A DNA stretch of 64,000 nt from Sulfuritalea sp. Lineage in GTDB: Bacteria; Pseudomonadota; Gammaproteobacteria; Burkholderiales; Rhodocyclaceae. Below, in pieces: positions 25,808 through 33,796 of the stretch. How positions within the stretch are numbered: position 1 is the first letter of the stretch; each line of letters opens with the position of its first letter. The notes below the pieces were generated by a model, which saw only the letters and a list, made by a program, of their open reading frames with translations, was not told the origin of the DNA and ran no database searches. The position numbers and the translations under genes were made by a program. The stretch lies in the NCBI GenBank assembly GCA_030651305.1, contig JAUSCI010000075.1:1-64000 (forward strand), read 5' to 3'.

Positions 25808-26308
25808 CTACTCGCGCATGGCCCCATCAACAAATGCCTCATACTCAGCCAACGAACCACAGTTTGAATTCTGCCCTTGACGCGATTGAACACGACATCC
25901 CATTGGGGCGGCATTTGCATTACTCGACAAATAGTGGGCCAATTCGCGTGAATCACCGACGTTAATCAATCCCTGCATCACTTGGGGAGAGATTACTTCC
26001 TTCAGACCGTCCTTCGTCATAACCATTGACTTATTAGTGAACGTTACGCTTACCAAGCAAACGCCTAGCCGCCTGTTGTAGTGCGCTACATGCTTGATTG
26101 ATCTTGGGGAACCCGGCGGATCGGCAAATTGTCGCGCAATAAACTTCTTTGCGTCGTCATTGCACTTAGTCTCAAGGTCTTCGGCTCTTGTAGTCGTTAT
26201 GGAGAATGAAGCAAAGAGCATGACGATGGTGAACGCAAGCAAGCGACGCTGCGTCTTGCAACAAGGAAGCTGTTGAGCCGATCCTTCAGGGGTGATTTTG
26301 ACTGACAT
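25808..26308 (-). CDS. Cassette-borne exported or membrane-anchored protein of unknown function
   Basis: 166 residues from the ATG at 26308, preceded by AAGGAC. An internal hydrophobic segment (LLAFTIVMLFASFSITTTRA) probably acts as a signal peptide or anchor. The mature part has four cysteines (ETKCNDDAKKF, GVCLVSV, GCRVQSR, NSNCGSL), suggesting periplasmic disulfides. No family is recognised. The track's start at 26383 would begin inside attC and is rejected. A 3' tail of about 80 non-coding bases precedes its attC. Confidence 0.75.
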   Translation of the reverse strand: MSVKITPEGSAQQLPCCKTQRRLLAFTIVMLFASFSITTTRAEDLETKCNDDAKKFIARQFADPPGSPRSIKHVAHYNRRLGVCLVSVTFTNKSMVMTKDGLKEVISPQVMQGLINVGDSRELAHYLSSNANAAPMGCRVQSRQGQNSNCGSLAEYEAFVDGAMRE

Positions 26309-26364
26309 CGAATTGTCCTTGAATGTTTGGGAAGCAATTGGTCTTTGGCGACTTCGATAAAGAG

Positions 26365-26431
26365 GCCCAACGTCTGAAATCACCGGGCTGCGCGGCTTTT
26401 CGCGCAGCTCCGGTGGATTGATGGGTTGGGC
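26365..26431 (-). repeat. attC site (short class, trimmed core)
   Basis: GCCCAACGTCTGAAATCACC, then GGGCTGCGCGGCTTTTCGCG and right arm GGTGGATTGATGGGTTGGGC. The central loop is shortened to TTTT. It is 67 bases, among the shortest in the array. Confidence 0.88.
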
Positions 26432-26472
26432 CTATAGACGGTACGGTCCGGCCACATCGGTAACAGAACAAT

Positions 26473-27558
26473 TCATTTGCCAATGGTCATGTGTTGCTGC
26501 GTTGAACCAGCGCCAATCTCGCCACCCGACATGCTTTGACCGCACGCGCTACCAGCGGTGCATTCCAAACTGATGGAATTTAAATCGTACACGCGGGAGT
26601 GGCCGTAATCACCAGTCGGCAATGGCACTCCTTTTGGAATGTAGAACGTCGCGCTGTGGCCACCGTAAAGCCCGCCTGGATAAGTGAATTTTTTCAGTAC
26701 AACGAAGGCGTTGTTCAAGTCAGGCGGAATGTTCGGAGGCGGTCGATTTTGCAGCTCATACTTCTTCTTGAGCGCATTGATCCAATTTGCCGCGTCATCC
26801 AAGTTGGCCCTACGCAGCATCCCGTTCTCCACAGCTTGTTCGAGCCCAGCTTGACCGGCTAGCGGCTCACGCTTGTTGTGAAACGATGCGGGCGTAGTGG
26901 TCGGCGACGTAACTAGCTCCTGACCTGTCTCAATCGGCTTCCCGATCAAGACACTGCCTGATTTTTCATTGACAGGGAAAATGCCGGTGATGGGTTGCGA
27001 GAAGAGCACCTGCGAGAGTTTTTGTTCTTTTCGCGCCTCGGCAGGTTTAGTGATTAGCCCGTAATTGAAGATCGCGAGAAACGACTCGTAACCTCCAAAT
27101 GTCTTATAGTTAAAAGCATTCGTCTCGCAGGGGCCTTTGTCCGTATAGGTACTGATGAGAAGCGGAGTGGAGGTTTTCAAGCCGGCCACTCTCTGCCTGT
27201 AATACCCGTTAACAAACACGGCAGTAATCTTCGTTTCCTCGGTCCAACTGATATTCCAGATGGTCGGATTGGAGGCCCCCAGCATCAGGGCCACCGGCGC
27301 ACTCGTGTGATTCACCACTACGTCAATCTGGCTAACTGTTCTGGCGCTTTGGTCAATTTGGAAATCAAGCTTTCTGCCTTCGAGTGCGCCCGCTCCCAAA
27401 ACAACCAAGTCGTTAGCGAAGGTGGTATCAGGGAATGCGCAAGCTGCCGGCACGACGTCCTGTGCTGGGGCCACCAGCCTTTCCTTTGGCTTGTCGGTAT
27501 GCGCACAGGCGCACAGGAAAGTTACGGTAGCGATTGCAGCGGTGATTGTCTTGGACAC
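26473..27558 (-). CDS. Large cassette-borne lipoprotein of unknown function
   Basis: 361 residues from a GTG at 27558 with AAGGGGGC upstream. The lipobox FLCACAHTD places the lipidated cysteine near residue 17 or 19. The N-terminal half is beta-rich (VLGAGALEGRKLDFQIDQSA; TSAPVALMLGASNPTIWNIS; KITAVFVNGYYRQRVAGLK). The C-terminal half is less ordered, with TYPGGLYGGHSATFYIPKG and a closing CTAGSACGQSMSGGEIGAGS. It is unusually long for a cassette gene. No enzyme motif was found; a surface or envelope role is likely. Confidence 0.8.
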   Translation of the reverse strand: MSKTITAAIATVTFLCACAHTDKPKERLVAPAQDVVPAACAFPDTTFANDLVVLGAGALEGRKLDFQIDQSARTVSQIDVVVNHTSAPVALMLGASNPTIWNISWTEETKITAVFVNGYYRQRVAGLKTSTPLLISTYTDKGPCETNAFNYKTFGGYESFLAIFNYGLITKPAEARKEQKLSQVLFSQPITGIFPVNEKSGSVLIGKPIETGQELVTSPTTTPASFHNKREPLAGQAGLEQAVENGMLRRANLDDAANWINALKKKYELQNRPPPNIPPDLNNAFVVLKKFTYPGGLYGGHSATFYIPKGVPLPTGDYGHSRVYDLNSISLECTAGSACGQSMSGGEIGAGSTQQHMTIGK

Positions 27559-27606
27559 AAAGCCCCCTTCGTGGAATTAGATAAAGTTCGTACTGCACAA
27601 CATTAG

Positions 27607-27677
27607 CCCCAACGTTTGACATAACCGGCGCTGCGCGGCTTCATCGCGCAGCGTCCGTGTTGATGGATGGGTTGGGC
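27607..27677 (-). repeat. attC site (short class)
   Basis: CCCCAACGTTTGACATAACC, central GCTGCGCGGCTTCATCGCGC, right arm GTGTTGATGGATGGGTTGGG. R'' plus flank (GTTGGGCGTC) equals the complement of the 5' end of its own cassette at 28327. Confidence 0.92.
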
Positions 27678-27678
27678 G

Positions 27679-28302
27679 TCATGGCATAAGTTTGGTAATC
27701 ATGTAACCAACTATGCCACCCAAAATGGCTGATATGCCAGCAAGGGCGATGTCGTCTTTCTTGCGCTCAAAGAATGTTTTTACTTCACTACGTTGCTGGC
27801 TATGAACAATTACCTTGTTCTTCATGCCGGATCTAACGTTGAGTGGAATTGTCGCGAGTGACAGGAGAATGAGCAGCGCGCCAACGACGTATTCCTTTGA
27901 GACGATTTGCCATGTGCCTACAAGTACTGCGACGTTTGAAAGTGCAACGTAGAACCATCCGGGGTTTTTCTTCTTGCCACTATTTACGATATCTCGAACC
28001 TTCGAAACGATACCTCGCTGCACTAGCGTGTCTTCACTGATATATGCGCTGACACCATACGTTCGTAGATCAATTGAGATAAAAGGGTCGTAACCTTTCA
28101 AATACACATGGTCAAAGCGACCGGCCGGAAATTTTGACGCCAGCTCTGTGAGTTCGGATGGGTCTGTTATTTTGTATTCACCCGTCTTAATCTCAATCTC
28201 CTTACAAGCTTGGGCAAGGACTTCGACAATTTGTGCAAGATCGTCTAGGTAAAGAGTCGTGGGTGGAAAGTCTTCGCTTATCTTATTTGTTATTTTTTCC
28301 AA
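27679..28302 (-). CDS. Cassette-borne membrane protein of unknown function
   Basis: About 207 residues. The TTG at 28302 has AGGGAGAGG upstream; the track's TTG at 28332 lies in the attC core. The N-terminal soluble part is helical and acidic (LYLDDLAQIVEVLAQACKEI). Two or three membrane helices follow (FYVALSNVAVLVGTWQIV, YVVGALLILLSLATIPLNV, IALAGISAILGGIVGYMITK). It is AT-rich relative to the chromosome flanks. No family is recognised. The start codon remains uncertain. Confidence 0.72.
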   Translation of the reverse strand: MEKITNKISEDFPPTTLYLDDLAQIVEVLAQACKEIEIKTGEYKITDPSELTELASKFPAGRFDHVYLKGYDPFISIDLRTYGVSAYISEDTLVQRGIVSKVRDIVNSGKKKNPGWFYVALSNVAVLVGTWQIVSKEYVVGALLILLSLATIPLNVRSGMKNKVIVHSQQRSEVKTFFERKKDDIALAGISAILGGIVGYMITKLMP

Positions 28303-28326
28303 TATCCTCTCCCTTGTTACTTTGAC

Positions 28327-28414
28327 GCCCAACGTTCAAGGTGACCGGCGCTGCGCGGCTTCATCGCGCAGCGTCCAGAGAGCGAAGCGAACGGGGTCGA
28401 CCGGCCGGTTAGCC
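28327..28414 (-). repeat. attC site (long class)
   Basis: GCCCAACGTTCAAGGTGACC, central GCTGCGCGGCTTCATCGCGC, right arm CAGAGAGCGAAGCGAACGGG, ending CCGGTTAGCC. R'' plus flank GTTAGCCATC matches the 5' end of its cassette (GATGGCTAAC). Confidence 0.92.
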
Positions 28415-28415
28415 A

Positions 28416-28850
28416 TCAATTCGATGCAGCGAGATTGGTTTCTAGCACGCCCTTCTTTCCTTCCTCTTCAGATACGAGATGCAACATGTTTCTGGCGTAG
28501 AGGAGACCCATTTTCACTTCTTGCCAAATGAATGCGAGTTTCCCTGGCTTGACTTCGACCTCCAAGGTGTCGGTATTCTCGGCAGTAGAAGAAACGATGT
28601 GTTTTCCGGGCGTCACTTCCTTGTAGAAGTAGGTGTTCGCAGCGGTCTGGCCTACGATTTGGTTGTCGATTGCTACGTCCATCCTTACCGCGGCGCCCAT
28701 GGATTCATTGCGGTAGATGTAGATTCCAGCTTTGTCTTTAGCGACAGCGAATGTCTTCGCTTGAGCGTCCTTCTTTGGGTCGCCCATTGGAACCGAGGCA
28801 CAGCCAGAAATCGCAAGCGCAACAATCACGGGAAAGAATTGGCGTTTCAT
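28416..28850 (-). CDS. DUF2846-like lipoprotein, cassette-borne
   Basis: 144 residues with AAAGGAGCACC before the ATG. The lipoprotein signal is MKRQFFPVIVALAISGCASV, with Cys17 as the lipidation site. The domain KDKAGIYIYRNESMGAAVRM, then VAIDNQIVGQTAANTYFYKE and GKHIVSSTAENTDTLEVEVK matches DUF2846, a beta-sandwich of unknown function. The stop codon is two bases from attC. Cassette ends match, so the unit is intact. Confidence 0.87.
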   Translation of the reverse strand: MKRQFFPVIVALAISGCASVPMGDPKKDAQAKTFAVAKDKAGIYIYRNESMGAAVRMDVAIDNQIVGQTAANTYFYKEVTPGKHIVSSTAENTDTLEVEVKPGKLAFIWQEVKMGLLYARNMLHLVSEEEGKKGVLETNLAASN

Positions 28851-28889
28851 TGTGGTGCTCCTTTAGTGGTAAATGAGTGGAATTTTGAT

Positions 28890-28959
28890 GGCTAACGTTC
28901 AAGGTCAGGGACGCTGCGCGGCTTTATCGCGTAGCGTCCCCTGCACCGCAGGGTTCGAC
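28890..28959 (-). repeat. attC site (short class)
   Basis: GGCTAACGTTCAAGGTCAGG, central GCTGCGCGGCTTTATCGCGT, right arm CCCTGCACCGCAGGGTTCGAC. R'' plus flank GTTCGACGTC matches the 5' end of the kinase cassette (GACGTCGAAC), a rare core variant. Confidence 0.9.
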
Positions 28960-28964
28960 GTCTC

Positions 28965-30095
28965 TCAGAAGGGAATGTCATCGTCAAAGTCGCTGAATTT
29001 CTGAGGTTCGTACCGTCCAATAGCATCTAGGCGCGACTGAATGTTCGCCAAAATAATTCGTCTCTTTTCATCACTGGATGACTTCATCAAGGAAATGAAG
29101 TTCTTTACACAAGAGACCGCGAAGCCGCTCTTGTGATATCTAAAGCCGCCATTTAGAAAGCACCGTAAGACAGGGGCGCAGTCGGGTGCTTCATCTTCGA
29201 GCATGAAGTTTCGATATGCTGACTCGAGCTTGGCAACAATTTTCTCGTGGTCATCCGTGTATTTTGTTCCGTTCTCGATTTTTGCTACGTGCTCCGTTAA
29301 GCCATTCGCGAAGGCTCTGTAGCTGTTGCGTTCTTGCCCAAAAAATTCGATCTCGGATAGTTTGTTTGAAAGCACTTCCCTTTCAACATCGAGAAAGCTG
29401 ACAAAACGATTCTCTGGGGCGACTTGGCACATCTTTCGAACAACCGATCGATATGGGAAGTCTTCGATTGATAGGTCTTGGATAACCTTTTCGAACAACT
29501 TTCCGACGAAATACACTTCAGTAGCGAAGTCGTAGTTTTTCTCCGAGAACTCATTTGGTGGCTGGCACCACCAGTTCAAACTAATGCTTTTGTCAAAATC
29601 ATCGGCGACCTCGACTCTCTTTCCAAACCCAAGGTCAATGATCTTTACTGTTCCGTCATTAGTAACCATCAGATTCATTGGCCTGATGTCACGATGAAGT
29701 ATGTTCCTCGATTCGAGGTGGCAGAATCCCTTGATTGTTTGATTGAAAATGTCGGCGAGAGCACTTGGATTGTCATTGACGTATTCGTCCAAGTCGGAAC
29801 CGTCCACGTATTCCATGAGTATGTACCCGGTCAGCTTCTCAGGATACAAATGGTAGTTGAATATCCTTACGACGTTTTGGTGGTACACGTCATGCAGCAG
29901 CTTGATCTCTCGTAAGAAGTTATCGAAGAATTCTTGCTTATGCTCTTCGTAATACGGCGAGTATTTCTTGCAAACAAACAGCTCATCAATTACATCGTCT
30001 CGGAGAAGAACAGTTTTTCCGCACGCGCCCTGCCCAAGCTCCTTGACGAGGACGTAGTTTCGTTTTCGCACAAACTCAATGACGTTATCACTCAT
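28965..30095 (-). CDS. Serine/threonine protein kinase, cassette-borne
   Basis: 376 residues. Residues 12-250 form a Hanks-type kinase domain: glycine loop LGQGACGKTVLL, candidate ATP lysine in LFVCKKYSP, hinge ILMEYVDGSDLDEYV, catalytic loop ILHRDIRPMNLMV and DLG (in place of DFG) in IIDLGFGKRVE. All catalytic residues appear present. A C-terminal segment of roughly 120 residues (HVAKIENGTKYTDDHEKIVA; FLNGGFRYHKSGFAVSCVKN) is unrecognised. There is no membrane helix, so it is cytoplasmic. No phosphatase or substrate gene sits in the same cassette. Its cassette core (GTCGAAC) is unlike that of its neighbours. Confidence 0.9.
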   Translation of the reverse strand: MSDNVIEFVRKRNYVLVKELGQGACGKTVLLRDDVIDELFVCKKYSPYYEEHKQEFFDNFLREIKLLHDVYHQNVVRIFNYHLYPEKLTGYILMEYVDGSDLDEYVNDNPSALADIFNQTIKGFCHLESRNILHRDIRPMNLMVTNDGTVKIIDLGFGKRVEVADDFDKSISLNWWCQPPNEFSEKNYDFATEVYFVGKLFEKVIQDLSIEDFPYRSVVRKMCQVAPENRFVSFLDVEREVLSNKLSEIEFFGQERNSYRAFANGLTEHVAKIENGTKYTDDHEKIVAKLESAYRNFMLEDEAPDCAPVLRCFLNGGFRYHKSGFAVSCVKNFISLMKSSSDEKRRIILANIQSRLDAIGRYEPQKFSDFDDDIPF

Positions 30096-30119
30096 CGCGG
30101 GCTTGGCTCCTCACGTGAC

Positions 30120-30207
30120 GTCGAACGTTCAAGGTGACCGGCGCTGCGCGGCTTCATCGCGCAGCGTCCAGAGAGCGAAGCGAACGGGGTCGACCGCAGG
30201 GTTAGAC
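30120..30207 (-). repeat. attC site (long class)
   Basis: GTCGAACGTTCAAGGTGACC, central GCTGCGCGGCTTCATCGCGC, right arm CAGAGAGCGAAGCGAACGGG, ending GCAGGGTTAGAC. R'' plus flank GTTAGACATC matches its cassette start GATGTCTAAC. Confidence 0.93.
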
Positions 30208-30222
30208 ATCGGGGCGGAATTA

Positions 30223-30654
30223 CTATGACCATCTGCGAGCGATATAGGCGAGCATGAAAAAGAAAGCACCGAGGACCACAACAATTACGAAAGCGGGAGC
30301 GCGGCGTTGCGGGTTCAAAAATGTACCAATGTATTCTGCAATGGTGTCCACGGCTCGCTGTCTAGCAACCCAACCGGCCGCGCATAAGCACGTATAGGTG
30401 ATGTAGGCGAGGAAGAGCACGACAAAGGTGTGATAGGCAACTGCAATCCAAAACGCCAAGGGATTGGAGACTCGACTAACCATCTCGTGGCCGTACTTGT
30501 GAATCTCGTGTATCGATCCAATAAGAATCCCATACGCGATCAGCGCGGCACCTATGGCTGTAAGTGCCATAAGTGGAAGCGCTCCAAGTCGAGCGACCCA
30601 AGTACCCGCCGATCCGGTAGTAGGAGAAGGTCGTGTGGAATTGTGATCCGGCAT
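30223..30654 (-). CDS. Cassette-borne small membrane protein
   Basis: 143 residues with three likely membrane helices: LGALPLMALTAIGAALIAYG, FWIAVAYHTFVVLFLAYIT and AFVIVVVLGAFFFMLAYIA. The N-terminus is polar (MPDHNSTRPSPTTGS). No family or motif is recognised and the ribosome-binding site is weak. The cassette ends match exactly over 10 bases. Confidence 0.77.
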   Translation of the reverse strand: MPDHNSTRPSPTTGSAGTWVARLGALPLMALTAIGAALIAYGILIGSIHEIHKYGHEMVSRVSNPLAFWIAVAYHTFVVLFLAYITYTCLCAAGWVARQRAVDTIAEYIGTFLNPQRRAPAFVIVVVLGAFFFMLAYIARRWS

Positions 30655-30665
30655 ATGGTGTCGAT

Positions 30666-30752
30666 GTCTAACGTGAAGATGACCGGCGCTGCGCGGCTTT
30701 ATCGCGCAGCGTCCAGTGACCGAAGGGAACGGGGTCGATCGCAGGGTTAGGA
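30666..30752 (-). repeat. attC site (long class)
   Basis: GTCTAACGTGAAGATGACCG, central GCTGCGCGGCTTTATCGCGC, right arm CAGTGACCGAAGGGAACGGG, ending GCAGGGTTAGGA. R'' plus flank GTTAGGATGC is the exact complement of the array's first junction GCATCCTAAC. Confidence 0.93.
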
Positions 30753-30762
30753 TGCATTCTTT

Positions 30763-31263
30763 TCAATACCCACTGTCTCTGGCGTTCATAGTGGGGTTGG
30801 GAAGTTCCTCAACACCATCATCTGGGCAAGAGCCATATTCGGGCGCCGCCTTACCGACATGCACTGAATAGAACACTCTGAACTTCTTACCTTGGGCTTC
30901 GACCGTGAAAGTCATTTGGTCAATACCTAGATAGCCTTCGTTAGGGTGATATATGTAACTGCTGTTGGGATATCGAGAATCCGGGACAAGCTCCCCATGT
31001 TTCGGTCCAAAGATGAGTGTTGTTTTCCACGACTCGACATCAAACTGCTGTTGTCCGAACTTCGTCATGAAGTAGCTCATCGGTGCCGTCGATGCGCTCA
31101 CTCCGTTGGCGAGAGAAAAATCAGGGTGACCTACGGGCACCATATTGTTACAAACTCTAAAAATCCCGTCGTAGTGTTCCTCTGAAGAGGCCGGCGCACC
31201 CATGGCATTGCTCTGGAAGGCGCAAAAACAGAGCGCAGCAAATATGTGAGAAGCGTACTGCAT
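30763..31263 (-). CDS. First cassette: exported protein of unknown function
   Basis: 166 residues. The ATG at 31263 lies inside the recombination core (CGTTAGGATGCAG), so there is essentially no leader and no ribosome-binding site within the cassette; translation signals would come from upstream DNA. The signal peptide is MQYASHIFAALCFCAFQSNA. The mature part includes TTLIFGPKHGELVPDSRYPN and YIYHPNEGYLGIDQMTFTVE, a pattern like the Ig-like repeats of bacterial surface proteins (a weak similarity). Two other cysteines (VCNNM, GSCPDD) may form a disulfide. Confidence 0.78.
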   Translation of the reverse strand: MQYASHIFAALCFCAFQSNAMGAPASSEEHYDGIFRVCNNMVPVGHPDFSLANGVSASTAPMSYFMTKFGQQQFDVESWKTTLIFGPKHGELVPDSRYPNSSYIYHPNEGYLGIDQMTFTVEAQGKKFRVFYSVHVGKAAPEYGSCPDDGVEELPNPTMNARDSGY

Positions 31264-31275
31264 CCTAACGTGATG
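31260..31275 (-). repeat. Array 5' junction half-site (attI remnant or truncated attC)
   Basis: GCATCCTAACGTGATGTAG carries one 7-base core (GTTAGGA on the minus strand), but no palindromic attC body to its right. It is therefore either the attI of a lost integron or an attC cut by a deletion. Confidence 0.65.
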
Positions 31276-31297
31276 TAGACGTCGCTACAAAACTGCC

Positions 31298-31323
31298 ATA
31301 TCTGGCAATTACTGGCCAGATAT
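31298..31323. promoter_or_regulatory. Perfect inverted repeat at the array's proximal edge
   Basis: ATATCTGGC and GCCAGATAT flank an 8-base spacer, and a related CCATATCTAGGC follows at about 31360. Such a palindrome may be an operator for the array's promoter or a scar of lost DNA. The 102 bases between the first cassette and the next gene hold nothing else that I recognise. Confidence 0.4.
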
Positions 31324-31365
31324 CGATATTTGTTTCCAAATATGGATGGGGCATTCTGTCCATAT

Positions 31366-31752
31366 CTAGGCTTTTTCTGAAATGATCCGATGCGTCAGTT
31401 TCAGCTTGCGTACCGCCGCCCTGGGTAGCAGCCACAGCTTGCGCTTGCCATCCCGGATGCCTCCGGCGTCCTTGACCTGGTTTCGCATTTCGACTTCCTG
31501 GTAGGCGACGCGCACAGCCACCGGTGGCGGCAGCGGCCGCTCGTCCACGATCAGTTCGACGGTGGTGAGGCGCCGGCCTCGCGCGGTGTCCTCGCGGTAG
31601 CGCACGCATACCAGGGACGACCCATAGCGCGTCGCCAGGCGCTTGGCGCCGGCGGCGGCCGGCGACAGTTTCTTGAGCACGACCCCGCCTGATGGCGTGT
31701 CAATGCCTGACAACAATGCCGTTTGACGCTGGACGATTGGGCTGACGGCCAC
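31366..31752 (-). CDS. Small basic protein of unknown function
   Basis: About 128 residues from a GTG at 31752, with GGGAGGAATGCA upstream. The track's 220-residue version adds upstream sequence without support. KRLATRYGSSLVCVRYREDT, LTTVELIVDERPLPPPVAVR and the strongly basic C-terminus (GKRKLWLLPRAAVRKLKLTH) suggest nucleic-acid binding. I have the impression that relatives occur near mobile elements in betaproteobacteria, but cannot name the family. It occupies the place where an intI would be expected, but on the opposite strand, and it is not a recombinase. Confidence 0.68.
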   Translation of the reverse strand: MAVSPIVQRQTALLSGIDTPSGGVVLKKLSPAAAGAKRLATRYGSSLVCVRYREDTARGRRLTTVELIVDERPLPPPVAVRVAYQEVEMRNQVKDAGGIRDGKRKLWLLPRAAVRKLKLTHRIISEKA

Positions 31753-31772
31753 TGCATTCCTCCCTGCTTTGC

Positions 31773-31789
31773 GTTCAGCAAAGCTGAAC
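31773..31789. promoter_or_regulatory. Palindrome GTTCAGC-AAA-GCTGAAC upstream of the small basic protein gene
   Basis: A perfect 7-base inverted repeat about 20 bases upstream of the GTG start of the 31366-31752 gene, placed where an autoregulatory operator or a leader hairpin would be. The rest of the 184-base gap to ugpC holds no gene. Confidence 0.4.
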
Positions 31790-31936
31790 ATCTTTATTTT
31801 CGCTGAGAATAGTCGCGATTCATGCCGATGGCAAGCCTCGACATTGGCCGCGGCATTGTCCTGTGCCGTCCGCGGAACATCGGATGTGGCCTGCGACTCA
31901 ACGAATGCCGGATCGATTACCGGGCATGGATTTGTC

Positions 31937-32947
<1,011 letters not shown>

Positions 32948-33796
32948 CTATTTCTCCGTTTCCACCAGGCCCTTGACGAACCATTTCTGCATCAGGACTA
33001 CCACCGCCACCGGCGGCAGCATCGCCAGCATGGCCGTGGACATCACCAGATGCCACTCGGTCAGGGCGTCACCGCTGGTAATCATGCGTTTGATGCCGAT
33101 CACGGTGGTATACATGTTTTCATCGGTGGTGATCAGCAAGGGCCAGAGGTACTGATTCCAGCCGTAGATGAACTGGATCACGAACAGCGCCGCCATGCTG
33201 GTCTTGGACAGCGGCAGCAGGATGTCCTTGAAGAAGCGCAGCGGCCCGGCGCCGTCGATGCGCGCCGCTTCGGCCAGTTCGTCCGGGACGGTGAGGAAGA
33301 ACTGGCGAAAGAGGAAAGTGGCGGTGGCCGAGGCGATCAGCGGCAAGGTCAGGCCGACGTAGGTATTGATCATCCCCAGATCGGAGACCACTTTGTAGGT
33401 CGGGAAGATGCGCACCTCGACCGGCAGCATCAGGGTGACGAAGATCATCCAGAAGCAGAAGTTGCGCAGCGGAAAGCGGAAGTAGACGATGGCGAACGAG
33501 GCGATGATCGAAATGGAGATCTTGCCCACGGCGATGACCACGGCCATGATCAGGCTGTTGAGCATCATCGGCCCGACCGGGGCGCCGGCGCCGCTTGCCG
33601 CGCCCGCCGTCAGGACCTGGCTGTAGTTCTCCATCATATGCGAGCCCGGCAGCAGCGTCATCGGCACCTGGATGATTTCTTCGAGGGTGAGCGTCGAGGC
33701 GACGAAGGTGACATAGAGCGGAAAGGCGACGACGACGACGCCGAGGATCAGCGTGGCATGCGCGATGAATGTCAGCCAGGGCCGGTTCTCGATCAT
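32948..33796 (-). CDS. ugpE: Glycerol-3-phosphate importer permease
   Basis: 282 residues from the ATG at 33796 ([20 protein letters not shown]), one base overlapping the ugpA stop. It has six predicted membrane helices, with the permease EAA motif in [20 protein letters not shown], which contacts UgpC. The track's 566-residue ORF is a run-through in a different frame of ugpA and is rejected. Confidence 0.92.
   Translation of the reverse strand: MIENRPWLTFIAHATLILGVVVVAFPLYVTFVASTLTLEEIIQVPMTLLPGSHMMENYSQVLTAGAASGAGAPVGPMMLNSLIMAVVIAVGKISISIIASFAIVYFRFPLRNFCFWMIFVTLMLPVEVRIFPTYKVVSDLGMINTYVGLTLPLIASATATFLFRQFFLTVPDELAEAARIDGAGPLRFFKDILLPLSKTSMAALFVIQFIYGWNQYLWPLLITTDENMYTTVIGIKRMITSGDALTEWHLVMSTAMLAMLPPVAVVVLMQKWFVKGLVETEK

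Larger units (their letters stand above)
21672..31275 (-). mobile_element. Integron cassette array without integrase (CALIN)
   Basis: Eleven clear attC sites and one decayed site sit in one orientation, each directly 3' of minus-strand genes. All share the core palindrome GCTGCGCGGCTTCATCGCGCAGCG and end in 7-base core sites of the GTTRRRY/RYYYAAC type. In most cassettes the bases at the 5' junction repeat those of the cassette's own R'' arm. The array reads from 31.27 kb leftwards. No tyrosine recombinase gene is found within the window, so it is a cluster of attC sites lacking intI, or the remote part of an integron that lost it. Codon use and base composition of several cassettes are more AT-rich than the flanks. 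Confidence 0.92.

Noticed and set aside
21672-30752. Regularly recurring GCTGCGCGGCTTCATCGCGC sequences taken as a CRISPR array
   Set aside because: Spacing is 0.4-1.2 kb with whole genes between, the repeats are palindromic attC sites of unequal length, and no cas gene is present.
31264-31936. Search for an integron integrase beside the array
   Set aside because: No plus-strand ORF of useful length and no tyrosine-recombinase motif; the only gene here is a small basic minus-strand protein.
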